This document shows positions 8,911 through 16,590 of a DNA stretch of 64,000 nt, piece after piece (position 1 is the stretch's first letter; each line of letters opens with the position of its first letter). The DNA comes from a virus. The notes under the pieces are model-generated. The model ran no database searches. It was not told the origin of the DNA and was given only the letters and a program-made list of their open reading frames with translations. The stretch lies in IMG/VR virus record IMGVR_UViG_3300043399_000524, positions 1 to 64,000 of that record; one strand, 5' to 3'. A program made the translations under genes and the position numbers.

Positions 8911-9681
8911 ATGAATAGTATTGTTGTTATTACAGGTGGATTCGATCCATTGCATAGCGGACACATATCTTACATCAATGAAGCTAGTAAGCTAGGCACA
9001 GTTGTTGTGGGATTAAACAGCGACTCTTGGCTCACACGTAAAAAAGGAAAACCTTTTATGAATTTTCATGAGAGGTTTTCCGTATTATCAAATATAAGAT
9101 CAGTTTCAACAGTAATTGATTTTGATGATTCCGACAACACTGCCTGCAATGCTATAGAAAAATCAAAGTTATTATATCCTAACCATGAAATAATTTTCGC
9201 CAACGGTGGGGATAGAACATCTACCAACATACCAGAAATGGATAGATTTAAAAATGATAGTCAAGTATCATTTGTATTTGGTATAGGTGGTGATGACAAA
9301 AAGAACAGTTCTAGTTGGATATTAAACGATTGGAAACACCCATCAGAAACTAGAGTTTGGGGTAAGTTCATCACTTATTATGATAACAAATTCACGAAAG
9401 TAAAAAGATTATTATTAGAACCAGGAAAATCTATTTCTATGCAATATCACAATGAACGATCTGAATTTTGGTTTGTAGAGTCCGGAGAAGGAGTAGTATC
9501 GTCTTTAGGTGATTCTAATCAAGAAGTAATGATTAAAACTATTAAAAAACACGACAATTATTTTGTGCCAGTTAATTCCTGGCATAAATTAAAGAACACA
9601 GGCAACGAAATTTTAAGTATTATCGAAATCCAATACGGTTCGGTATGCGATGAATCTGATATTACTAGATTTCAACAATAA
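8911..9681 (+). CDS. Nucleotidyltransferase-cupin fusion (sugar nucleotide)
   Basis: A 256-residue fusion. The N-terminal ~125 residues are a cytidylyltransferase-like nucleotidyltransferase resembling the adenylyltransferase half of RfaE/HldE: GGFDPLHSGH at 9-18 holds the HxGH-type site. The C-terminal half is a cupin like the phosphomannose-isomerase type II domain: PGKSISMQYHNERSEFW begins near residue 171, and the barrel continues to GEGVV and NSWHKLKN. Activation plus isomerisation of a sugar phosphate fits its place among glycosyltransferases. ATG 8911 is chosen over the TTG three bases earlier. Confidence 0.7.
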   Translation: MNSIVVITGGFDPLHSGHISYINEASKLGTVVVGLNSDSWLTRKKGKPFMNFHERFSVLSNIRSVSTVIDFDDSDNTACNAIEKSKLLYPNHEIIFANGGDRTSTNIPEMDRFKNDSQVSFVFGIGGDDKKNSSSWILNDWKHPSETRVWGKFITYYDNKFTKVKRLLLEPGKSISMQYHNERSEFWFVESGEGVVSSLGDSNQEVMIKTIKKHDNYFVPVNSWHKLKNTGNEILSIIEIQYGSVCDESDITRFQQ

Positions 9682-9699
9682 CTTTATAAAGGTAAAAAC

Positions 9700-9906
9700 A
9701 TGGAAAATCAACAACTAATTTTTAATATTCAACTTAACTTAGATCAAGTTAATGTAATCTTGGCTACAATGGGCAAATTACCATATGAGTCTATTGCACC
9801 ATTGATGAACTCTATTCAAGGTCAAGCAAATCAACAAATGCAGCAATATCAAGCTGCTCAAGCTGCTGCACAAGAAGCACAACAAACAGAAGCTACTGTA
9901 CAGTAA
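9700..9906 (+). CDS. Small phage protein with Gln/Ala-rich tail
   Basis: A 68-residue protein. The first 40 residues form a compact fold (IFNIQLNLDQVNVIL, then LPYESIAPLM). The rest is a Q/A-rich helix. Similar proteins are common in T4-like phages of aquatic bacteria, from memory, with no known function. It lies between the nucleotidyltransferase-cupin and APS-kinase-like genes, with AAAGG upstream of the ATG. Confidence 0.65.
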   Translation: MENQQLIFNIQLNLDQVNVILATMGKLPYESIAPLMNSIQGQANQQMQQYQAAQAAAQEAQQTEATVQ

Positions 9907-9917
9907 TTGAGGTGACT

Positions 9918-10721
9918 ATGCCACAACGTATACTTGTCATGGGTCTTCCTGGAGCAGGAAAGACATATCTTTCACAACATATATTAGAACATCTACAAAA
10001 CAATGGTAAAAAAGTAGGTTGGCTAAATGCAGATGATGTGAGAAAAAAGTATAACGACTGGGATTTCAGCAAGGAAGGACGCATTCGCCAAAGTTTGCGT
10101 ATGCGTGAACTTGCTGATGCTATGGATCATGTTGATTTTGTAATCTGTGATTTTGTTGCACCGTTACCAGAAATGCGTAACAATTTCAAAGCAGATTGGA
10201 CTGTATGGGTCGATACCATAGATAAAGGTCGTTTTGAAGATACCAACAAAGTCTTTACGCCACCCGAAGTATATGATTTCAGAATTACTGAACAAAAATC
10301 AGAATGGTGGGGTGAGTTTATTGCTGCACACATGATTGACAATCGCAGACGTCCAGTATTTGATTGGAAAAAAGAAACAGTTCAAATGCTCGGCCGTTGG
10401 CAACCATGGCATGAAGGACATCGTGCATTATTTGATCGTGCGATTGTCAAAACTGGTCAAGTCGTGATACAAATTCGTGACTGTCAAGGATGGCAAGGTT
10501 CTAATCCTTTTGCTATTGATCAAGTTAAAAACTATATCAAACGAGATTTAGATCCTCTATATCAAGGTCAGTATGAGATTCAAGTTGTGCCAAACATTGT
10601 TGAAATTGTTTATGGTAGAGATGTAGGATATAAGATAAATAAAATAGAACTCACTGATGAAATACATCAAATATCAGCTACTAAAATCAGGGAGGAAATG
10701 AAAAACAAAGGTTTATTGTAA
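9918..10721 (+). CDS. APS-kinase-like / nucleotidyltransferase fusion
   Basis: A 267-residue protein. The N-terminus is a P-loop kinase resembling adenylylsulfate kinase: GLPGAGKT at 9-16, LNADDVR near 39-45, and the later CDFVAPLPEMR. From residue 157 a nucleotidyltransferase of the HxGH class follows (RWQPWHEGH at 160-168, ISATKIRE near the end). If the kinase acts on APS it would make PAPS for the sulfotransferase at 7644; the C-terminal domain might be an ATP-sulfurylase-like or NMN-type activity, which cannot be decided by eye. ATG 9918 is preferred over GTG 9912 because GAGG lies five bases upstream. Confidence 0.72.
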   Translation: MPQRILVMGLPGAGKTYLSQHILEHLQNNGKKVGWLNADDVRKKYNDWDFSKEGRIRQSLRMRELADAMDHVDFVICDFVAPLPEMRNNFKADWTVWVDTIDKGRFEDTNKVFTPPEVYDFRITEQKSEWWGEFIAAHMIDNRRRPVFDWKKETVQMLGRWQPWHEGHRALFDRAIVKTGQVVIQIRDCQGWQGSNPFAIDQVKNYIKRDLDPLYQGQYEIQVVPNIVEIVYGRDVGYKINKIELTDEIHQISATKIREEMKNKGLL

Positions 10722-11365
10722 TGTATCACTATGTTTATAAAACTACAAATAATGTAACTGGAAAAATATACATAGGAGCTCATAGTTCTAAAATACTTGA
10801 TGACGATTATCTCGGGTCCGGAAAAGCACTTAAAGATGCTATTAAAAAATACGGAAAAGAAAACTTCAGTCGTTGTATTTTAGAATTTTTTGATACAAGA
10901 GAAGAGGCATTTAAAAAAGAATCGTATCTTGTAACAGAGGACTTTATTAAAGAAGATACAAATTACAATATGTGTCCTGGAGGTTTGGGATCTACAATTA
11001 AAACAGAAGAATTTAAAAATAAAGTTTCTGAGAAACTAAAAGGTAGAGTTTTTACAGAAGAACATAGTAGAAAAAAATCTCTTGCCCAAACCGGTAGTAA
11101 AAACCATAGATATGGTAAGCCTAATCCGAACAATCCAAAATTGTCTGGTAGAGACAACGGGATGTTTAATAAAAATCATACTGAAGAAAGTAAAAAATTA
11201 ATGAGTCAGAATAGAAAACTTGTTAAAGTGGAGTATACTCCTGATCTTATTAAAAAGTTATCTTCTGCTTGTAAGGGGAAGTTATGGTATAATAATGGAA
11301 AGGTTTCTAAAAGATTTAAAGAAGGTGACCAACCGTCTGGATTTGCAAAAGGAAGACTCAGGTGA
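10721..11365 (+). CDS. GIY-YIG homing endonuclease (free-standing)
   Basis: A 214-residue endonuclease. HYVYKTTN at 3-10 and KIYIGAH at 15-21 give the GIY-YIG core, followed by the usual GSG loop and a catalytic Glu in KKESYL. The C-terminal half has lysine-rich NUMOD3-like DNA-binding repeats (TEEHSRKKS, GKPNPNNP, MFNKNHTEES). Its start overlaps the stop of the APS-kinase-like gene (TAATG), which suggests translational coupling and insertion at that gene's 3' end. Confidence 0.88.
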   Translation: MYHYVYKTTNNVTGKIYIGAHSSKILDDDYLGSGKALKDAIKKYGKENFSRCILEFFDTREEAFKKESYLVTEDFIKEDTNYNMCPGGLGSTIKTEEFKNKVSEKLKGRVFTEEHSRKKSLAQTGSKNHRYGKPNPNNPKLSGRDNGMFNKNHTEESKKLMSQNRKLVKVEYTPDLIKKLSSACKGKLWYNNGKVSKRFKEGDQPSGFAKGRLR

Positions 11366-11586
11366 ACAAGTATCATGTAAGATTCAATACTAAACACAAT
11401 GGTAGTGATTTAGTTTGGAGAATTTTTGAAAATGGTGTTGAGCATCTGGCAACAGACGTTCGCATCGTTGGAGAAACTTACACAGAATGCACACAAGAAT
11501 ACGGTGAAACCAAATGGAATATCGCTTGCAACGGGAGGATGGTTTGGGTAAATAAAGTAGCTGTTATTGTGACTGGTAAAGATTAA
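11362..11586 (+). CDS. Conserved small phage protein, unknown
   Basis: A 74-residue protein starting at a GTG that overlaps the endonuclease stop (GTGA). It is beta-rich, with the pattern VWRIFENGVEH followed by GETKWNIACNG, resembling small proteins common in T4-like phages. No catalytic motif, signal peptide or membrane segment is visible. Its end overlaps the next start by one base. Confidence 0.65.
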   Translation: MNKYHVRFNTKHNGSDLVWRIFENGVEHLATDVRIVGETYTECTQEYGETKWNIACNGRMVWVNKVAVIVTGKD

Positions 11587-11789
11587 TGCAAGAAACGTCA
11601 ATACGTAGTGTAACTAAGACTATTAGTTGGCGCTTGACTGGCTCAGGCGCCACCTTTCTTGTAAGCTATATTATTTCGCACGATTTTAATATGGCTAGCA
11701 CTATTGCTATAGTCCAACTCACACTCAATACCATTTTATATTATATCCATGAACGCATATGGAATAAAATAAAATGGGGTAGAAAGTAA
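11586..11789 (+). CDS. DUF2061 membrane protein
   Basis: A 67-residue inner-membrane protein that matches the DUF2061 family closely: SVTKTISWRLTGSGATF at the N-terminus, two hydrophobic segments (about 18-32 and 37-51), then YYIHERIWNKIKWGR at the end. The family's biochemical role is unknown to me. It starts at the TAATG overlap of the previous gene and is followed by a terminator. Confidence 0.8.
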   Translation: MQETSIRSVTKTISWRLTGSGATFLVSYIISHDFNMASTIAIVQLTLNTILYYIHERIWNKIKWGRK

Positions 11790-11803
11790 TTTCTATACCA
11801 ATT

Positions 11804-11832
11804 AGGGGAACAATATCCCCTTTATTTTTTTT
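11804..11832 (+). terminator. Rho-independent terminator
   Basis: AGGGGA (11804-11809) pairs with TCCCCT (11816-11821), and a T-rich tract follows. It closes the glycan/sulfate module. Confidence 0.75.
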
Positions 11833-11843
11833 AAGAAAGAATT

Positions 11844-12290
11844 GTGACTAATATTTTCCAACTTAATTATGATGAAAGATTGAAAAATTGGTATTTGCTT
11901 AGAAAGACCATTGAACAATCTGATATAAAAACAAAATGCCTAGAAACGGATAAATGGTGGCAACAAGCACCATTGGTAAACCATTACTTACATCCTCATG
12001 ATTTGGATAATTGGCCCAATCCTTGGGAACTTTTGGTAGAAAACAACTATTGTACTGTTGCAAGAGCATTAGGGATGTGTTATACTTTAATACTATTAGG
12101 AATTAAAAATATTGAGTTCGTTTTGGCTAAGAATGACAGTAATGAGGATGTGGTATTAGTCCTAGTTGACAACGCAAAATATATATTGAATTACTGGCCC
12201 AACACGGTGTTAAATAACAATCTAAGCGATTTTAAAGTAGTAGAAAAAATAGATATTAAAAGAATAATAGACAAAATAGGCAAAATATGA
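11844..12290 (+). CDS. Phage protein of unknown function before nrdA
   Basis: A 148-residue protein starting at GTG with only a weak upstream AGAAAG. It is rich in Trp, Asn and Leu (KWWQQAP, WPNPWELL). A central CTVARALGMCYTLILLGI segment looks helical, and a beta-rich end follows. The central part recalls transglutaminase-like folds, but no catalytic triad can be placed. It overlaps the nrdA start by four bases, so it is probably part of that operon. Confidence 0.6.
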   Translation: MTNIFQLNYDERLKNWYLLRKTIEQSDIKTKCLETDKWWQQAPLVNHYLHPHDLDNWPNPWELLVENNYCTVARALGMCYTLILLGIKNIEFVLAKNDSNEDVVLVLVDNAKYILNYWPNTVLNNNLSDFKVVEKIDIKRIIDKIGKI

Positions 12291-13807
12291 TAATTAACGT
12301 AACTAAGCGATCTGGGAAAAAAGAACCACTAAATCTAGAAAAATGGCAAGCTCAAGTTGCTAAAGTATGTAAAGGTATAGCAGATGTTAGCCCTAGCATG
12401 ATAGAAATAAAATCCCAACTACACTTTTACGATGGTATTACTACAAAAGAAATTGACGAAATAACATTGAGGGCAATTGTTGACCTAATAGATGTTGAAT
12501 CTAATCCAGAAATCGGACATACAAACTATCAATATGTAGCTGGTAAACAACGTATCAGTATGTTACGCAAAGACGTTTACGGGGACTATGAACCCCCTAG
12601 ATTGTATGAAATTGTAAAAACAAATATAGCGACTGGACTATACACCCCCGAACTATTAGAATGGTATACAGAAGAAGAATGGGATAAAATGGATGATATT
12701 CTTGACCATTCCAAAGATGAACAATATAGTTATGCTGCTATTGAGCAACTGATTGAAAAATATCTTGTTCGGAACCGTTCAACAAAACAAACATACGAAA
12801 CTCCACAAGTTCGCTATATGGTAGCCGCCGCTACTGTTATGCACAAGGAAGAGCCACAGTCGGCTCGTATGCGCCTAATTAAGGAATATTACAATGCAGC
12901 GTCTGATGGTCTATTTACTCTCGCTACTCCTGTTCTTGCTGGCCTTGGTACTCCCACCAAGCAATTTTCATCCTGTGTTCTTATTCGCAGCGACGATGAC
13001 CTTGATAGTATTTTTGCTAGTGGCGAAATGATGGCCAAGTATGCTAGCAAACGTGCTGGCATTGGACTTGAGATTGGTCGTTTACGTTCACTAGGTAGTC
13101 CGATTCGTGGTGGCGAAATCATGCACACCGGCATGATTCCCTTCTTAAAGAAATGGTTCGGTGATTTACGCAGTTGTTCACAAGGTGGTATTCGTAATGC
13201 TAGTGCTACAGTTTTCTATCCCATATGGCATCATCAATTTGATGACCTTATTGTTCTCAAAAACAATCAAGGAACAGAAGAAACTAGAGTCAGACACATG
13301 GATTACGGTGTTGTGCTTTCTGCATTCTTTTGGAGAAGATTCAAAAATAAAGAGAATATTACCTTCTTTGACCCTAACGAAGTTCCAGACTTATACGAAG
13401 CCTTCTATTCTAATACAGCGTTGTTCGAAGAACTATATGTTAAGTATGAAAAAAATAAGAGCCTCAGAAAAAAGGTTATGTCTGCGGAGGAAGTATTCAA
13501 AAGCGGCATCTTAAAAGAAAGAACGGATACCGGACGTATCTATCTAGTGTTCATTGATAATGTAATGAACCAAGGACCATTCGATCCTGAGTACCACACG
13601 ATTTACCAGTCAAATTTATGTTGCGAGATCCTACTTCCGACAGTTCCGTTTAAGTCATTAGATGATGAAGGCGAGTTCAAGTTGAATTTAGATGATGGTA
13701 CAGAAATAACTTTACCCGGACAGCATAAAGTGCTATTATCTAATGGAGAGAAAAAGAAAGTAAGAGAATTGACGGAAGAAGATGATATACAGGATTTGAT
13801 GATATGA
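12287..13807 (+). CDS. nrdA: Ribonucleotide reductase alpha, N-terminal fragment
   Basis: The first part of class Ia NrdA, which reduces ribonucleoside diphosphates. An ATP-cone-like region is at 1-90. C230 in QFSSC is the redox cysteine (Cys225 in E. coli). N443, C445 and E447 in SNLCCE are the radical-site residues. NrdA-like sequence ends at residue 463 (DDEGE). Residues 464-506 are foreign and look like an intein block B (ITLPGQHKVLL, then KKVRELTEEDDI). The second redox cysteine is on the separate fragment at 14498, so the two must assemble to be active, as shown for the split NrdA of Aeromonas phage Aeh1. Confidence 0.9.
   Translation: MIINVTKRSGKKEPLNLEKWQAQVAKVCKGIADVSPSMIEIKSQLHFYDGITTKEIDEITLRAIVDLIDVESNPEIGHTNYQYVAGKQRISMLRKDVYGDYEPPRLYEIVKTNIATGLYTPELLEWYTEEEWDKMDDILDHSKDEQYSYAAIEQLIEKYLVRNRSTKQTYETPQVRYMVAAATVMHKEEPQSARMRLIKEYYNAASDGLFTLATPVLAGLGTPTKQFSSCVLIRSDDDLDSIFASGEMMAKYASKRAGIGLEIGRLRSLGSPIRGGEIMHTGMIPFLKKWFGDLRSCSQGGIRNASATVFYPIWHHQFDDLIVLKNNQGTEETRVRHMDYGVVLSAFFWRRFKNKENITFFDPNEVPDLYEAFYSNTALFEELYVKYEKNKSLRKKVMSAEEVFKSGILKERTDTGRIYLVFIDNVMNQGPFDPEYHTIYQSNLCCEILLPTVPFKSLDDEGEFKLNLDDGTEITLPGQHKVLLSNGEKKKVRELTEEDDIQDLMI
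13676..13807 (+). other. Intein-like N-terminal remnant fused to NrdA
   Basis: Codons 464-506 of the nrdA fragment have no place in NrdA. They resemble the Hint block B region of inteins (strand, loop, HKV, DG-like turn, VREL, acidic DDI). The block A nucleophile (Cys or Ser start) is absent, so splicing looks impossible. Confidence 0.55.
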
Positions 13808-14511
13808 CACAAGCATTCGTTTATGTTTGGAAAAACACAAAATCTTTAAGGTGGTATCTAGGATCACATACTAGAAAAAATTGTCATCCAAATAATGGAT
13901 ATATTTGTTCTAGTAAAATAGTAAAACCATTAATAAAACAAAACCCTGAAGAATGGCAAAGAACAATTTTGGCAATCGGAACTCCTAGTGAAATGCTAGC
14001 TTTAGAGGCTGAATTATTAGAAATGTTAGATGCAAAGCATGATGTGCGAAGTTTTAATATGCATAATGGAGATGGCAAATTCACAACATTGGGTATTAGT
14101 TTTATCCCAGTTAACAAAGGCAAACCTAGTCCAAGAAGAGGATTACCTAATCCGGGTGTTTCTATTGCCCTTAAAGGAAAAGCACCCCATAATAAAGGAA
14201 AGCCTAGCCCAAGAAAAGGGGTACCAAATGAAAAAACAAGCATTAAATTAAAAGGTAAAAAACAACCAACAGTTTGCAGAATTATTGACCAACAGGAAAT
14301 GAGTGTATCAAATTTTCTTAAATGGTGCAAAAATGAAGATTTTCCTAACCTAAAGTTAAAGAAAAGCACAAACATGTCTGTTGCCAAAAAAGGAGTGCTA
14401 ATGCGAAAAGTGGCATGTCCGCATTGTAATAAAATAGGTGGCGTAAGCAGAATGAAACAATACCATTTTGATAATTGTAAATCACTGAAGGAAGAATATG
14501 AAAATAATTAA
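13804..14511 (+). CDS. GIY-YIG homing endonuclease splitting nrdA
   Basis: A 235-residue endonuclease. AFVYVWKN at 3-10 and RWYLGSH at 15-21 form the variant GIY-YIG core. MLALEAELLEML near 60-71 carries the catalytic Glu. NUMOD3-like repeats follow (NKGKPSPRRGLPNPG, then a second copy), and a C-terminal CPHC...HFDNC zinc-finger motif ends it. It starts inside the stop of the nrdA N-fragment (ATGA) and overlaps the C-fragment start by 14 bases. The endonuclease at 50895 shares the same C-terminal zinc motif. Confidence 0.88.
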   Translation: MTQAFVYVWKNTKSLRWYLGSHTRKNCHPNNGYICSSKIVKPLIKQNPEEWQRTILAIGTPSEMLALEAELLEMLDAKHDVRSFNMHNGDGKFTTLGISFIPVNKGKPSPRRGLPNPGVSIALKGKAPHNKGKPSPRKGVPNEKTSIKLKGKKQPTVCRIIDQQEMSVSNFLKWCKNEDFPNLKLKKSTNMSVAKKGVLMRKVACPHCNKIGGVSRMKQYHFDNCKSLKEEYENN

Positions 14512-14539
14512 AAAAGAGTGTGTTAGAAAAGTACCAAAA
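14498..14539 (+). other. Intein-like C-terminal remnant
   Basis: Codons 1-14 of the second nrdA fragment. The wording MKIIKKE resembles the start of known split C-inteins, but the block F and terminal His-Asn are missing. The whole insert 13676-14539 is 864 bases, a multiple of three, and both NrdA parts lie in the same frame, as expected if they were once joined by an in-frame intein. Confidence 0.45.
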
Positions 14540-15469
14540 ATTGCACTGTGTACGCTGGGGAGTATAAATTGGGGAAGTTTTAGACACCCAGAAGATATGC
14601 GTAGGGCTTGCCGTATACTTCACCGTAGTCTTAACAATATCCTCGATTACCAAGATTTCTTGAGTATTCAGAGTAAACTATCTAATGATGAAATTCGTCC
14701 GTTAGGTATTGGTGTCACTAATTTAGCATACTGGCATGCAAAGCGTGGTTATAAGTATGGCGAAAAAGATGCACTACAGGATGTTAAGACATGGATGGAA
14801 CATCAAGCATACTATCTAACAGAAGCTAGTGTTGAATTGGCACAAGAAAGAGGCCGTTGCGTAGATAGTGACAATACATATTACGGTAAAGGCATATTCC
14901 CTTGGGAACGTAGAGCAAACGGTGTTAACGAACTTGCCAATTTTACACCAGAATTAAATTGGGAAGGTTTACGTGCTAATATGAGGGCATACGGAGTACG
15001 CAACGCTACACAAATGGCTATTGCTCCTGTTGAATCTAGTAGTGTTGTTATCAACTCCACAAATGGCATTGAAATGCCAATGAGTTTGATTACAGTGAAA
15101 GAAAGTAAAGCAGGAAGTTTTACCCAAGTTGTGCCTGAATATCATAAACTGAAAAATAAGTACCAGCTGATGTGGGAACAGAAAGATTGCGATGGATATT
15201 TGAAAACGGCAGCAGTATTGCAAGCATATGTTGACCAAAGTATAAGTACAAATACTTTTTATAATCCTGCACACTTTGAAGGTCGTAAAGTACCTACGAC
15301 ATTGATTGCCAAAAATCTAATGCAATCGCAAATGTGGGGTATTAAGACATTCTATTATAGCTTGATTAACAAGCAAGGTGCCAAGGCTCAAGACGAGCAA
15401 GAGATACCACTAATGATTACACAAGAAGAAGATTTTGATGATGCTGATTGCGAAGCATGTAAGCTCTAA
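14498..15469 (+). CDS. nrdA: Ribonucleotide reductase alpha, C-terminal fragment
   Basis: The second part of NrdA, 323 residues. The first 14 residues (MKIIKKECVRKVPK) are not NrdA-like and resemble the start of a split C-intein. NrdA sequence resumes at IALC, and C18 equals the second redox cysteine (Cys462 in E. coli). VESSSVV and NSTNGIEMP line the substrate site. Y286-Y287 in TFYYS are the radical-transfer tyrosines. The shuttle cysteines are C318 and C321 in the CEACKL tail. Together the two NrdA parts total about 772 residues, close to the E. coli length. nrdB follows eight bases later. Confidence 0.9.
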   Translation: MKIIKKECVRKVPKIALCTLGSINWGSFRHPEDMRRACRILHRSLNNILDYQDFLSIQSKLSNDEIRPLGIGVTNLAYWHAKRGYKYGEKDALQDVKTWMEHQAYYLTEASVELAQERGRCVDSDNTYYGKGIFPWERRANGVNELANFTPELNWEGLRANMRAYGVRNATQMAIAPVESSSVVINSTNGIEMPMSLITVKESKAGSFTQVVPEYHKLKNKYQLMWEQKDCDGYLKTAAVLQAYVDQSISTNTFYNPAHFEGRKVPTTLIAKNLMQSQMWGIKTFYYSLINKQGAKAQDEQEIPLMITQEEDFDDADCEACKL

Positions 15470-15477
15470 GGAATAAC

Positions 15478-16578
15478 ATGTCCAAACAACAATATAATTT
15501 AAACACAAAGACAGACTATCTACAACGTAAAATGTTCTTAGACCCACAGGGTCCTGTAACTATTCAGCGTTTTGAAGAAGTAAAATATAAAAAGGTTGCT
15601 GACTTTGAACAAACAGCACGAGGATTCTTTTGGGTTCCAGAAGAAATTTCTCTGACCAAAGATGCAAACGACTTTAAAGAAGCCAGTGATACAGTTAAGC
15701 ATATCTTTACTAGCAACCTATTGCGACAAACAGCATTAGATTCTTTGCAAGGGCGTGGCCCCAGTCAAATCTTTACACCTGTTGTAAGTTTGCCTGAACT
15801 AGAAGCATTGGTGTATAATTGGACATTCTTTGAAACTAATATCCACAGTCGCAGCTATAGCCATATCATTCGTAACATCTACAACGTGCCTAAGGAAGTA
15901 TTCAACACTATCCATGACACTAAAGAGATTGTTGAAATGGCAAGTAGTGTTGGTAAGTATTATGATGATTTGCACCAAATTAATTGCCGCAAAGAAATGG
16001 GCGAGAATATTAAAGAAGCAGACCACATCAAAGCAATTTGGTTAGCATTGCATGCCAGCTATGCACTAGAAGCCTTCCGTTTCATGGTATCATTTGCTAC
16101 AAGTTTGGCAATGGTAGAAAACAAAATCTTTATTGGTAACGGTAATATTATTAGTTTAATTCTACAAGACGAACTATTACATAAAGGTTGGACTGCATTC
16201 TTAATTAACCAAGTTGTTAAAGAAGATCCTCGATTTGCTAAAGTTGCAGAAGAAACTAAAGACGAAGTTTACAAGATTTACTTAGATGTTATCCGTGAAG
16301 AAAAAGCATGGGCTGATTATCTATTCAAGTTCGGTCCTGTTATTGGATTAAACGCAACAGTATTAAAAGATTTTGTTGACTATACAGCAGCAGGTGCATT
16401 AAAAGAAATCGGCATTAAATATAGTGAACCACATCCAAAGAGTACTCCTATTCCTTGGTTCAACAAACATTCTGATACTAGCAAGAAACAAACAGCACTA
16501 CAAGAAAACGAATCTACAAACTATGTCATTGGTGTTATGAGCGATGCGATTGACTACGATGAACTACCGAATTTATAA
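15478..16578 (+). CDS. nrdB: Ribonucleotide reductase beta subunit
   Basis: Class Ia NrdB, 366 residues, the di-iron tyrosyl-radical subunit. D88, E119 and H123 are first-shell metal ligands, and Y127 in HSRSY is the radical tyrosine (Tyr122 in E. coli). Further ligands lie in KAIWLALHASYALEAFRF and LILQDELLHK. The gene follows the nrdA C-fragment with an AAGGA ribosome-binding site. The C-terminus (YDELPNL), which docks on NrdA, is acidic as expected. Confidence 0.95.
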   Translation: MSKQQYNLNTKTDYLQRKMFLDPQGPVTIQRFEEVKYKKVADFEQTARGFFWVPEEISLTKDANDFKEASDTVKHIFTSNLLRQTALDSLQGRGPSQIFTPVVSLPELEALVYNWTFFETNIHSRSYSHIIRNIYNVPKEVFNTIHDTKEIVEMASSVGKYYDDLHQINCRKEMGENIKEADHIKAIWLALHASYALEAFRFMVSFATSLAMVENKIFIGNGNIISLILQDELLHKGWTAFLINQVVKEDPRFAKVAEETKDEVYKIYLDVIREEKAWADYLFKFGPVIGLNATVLKDFVDYTAAGALKEIGIKYSEPHPKSTPIPWFNKHSDTSKKQTALQENESTNYVIGVMSDAIDYDELPNL

Positions 16579-16590
16579 TAAGGAAACTAA

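Noticed and set aside
13676-14539. Group I intron in nrdA
   Set aside because: The edges are read as protein that looks intein-like, the endonuclease overlaps both coding parts, and no intron core pairing was noticed. A covariance search would settle it.
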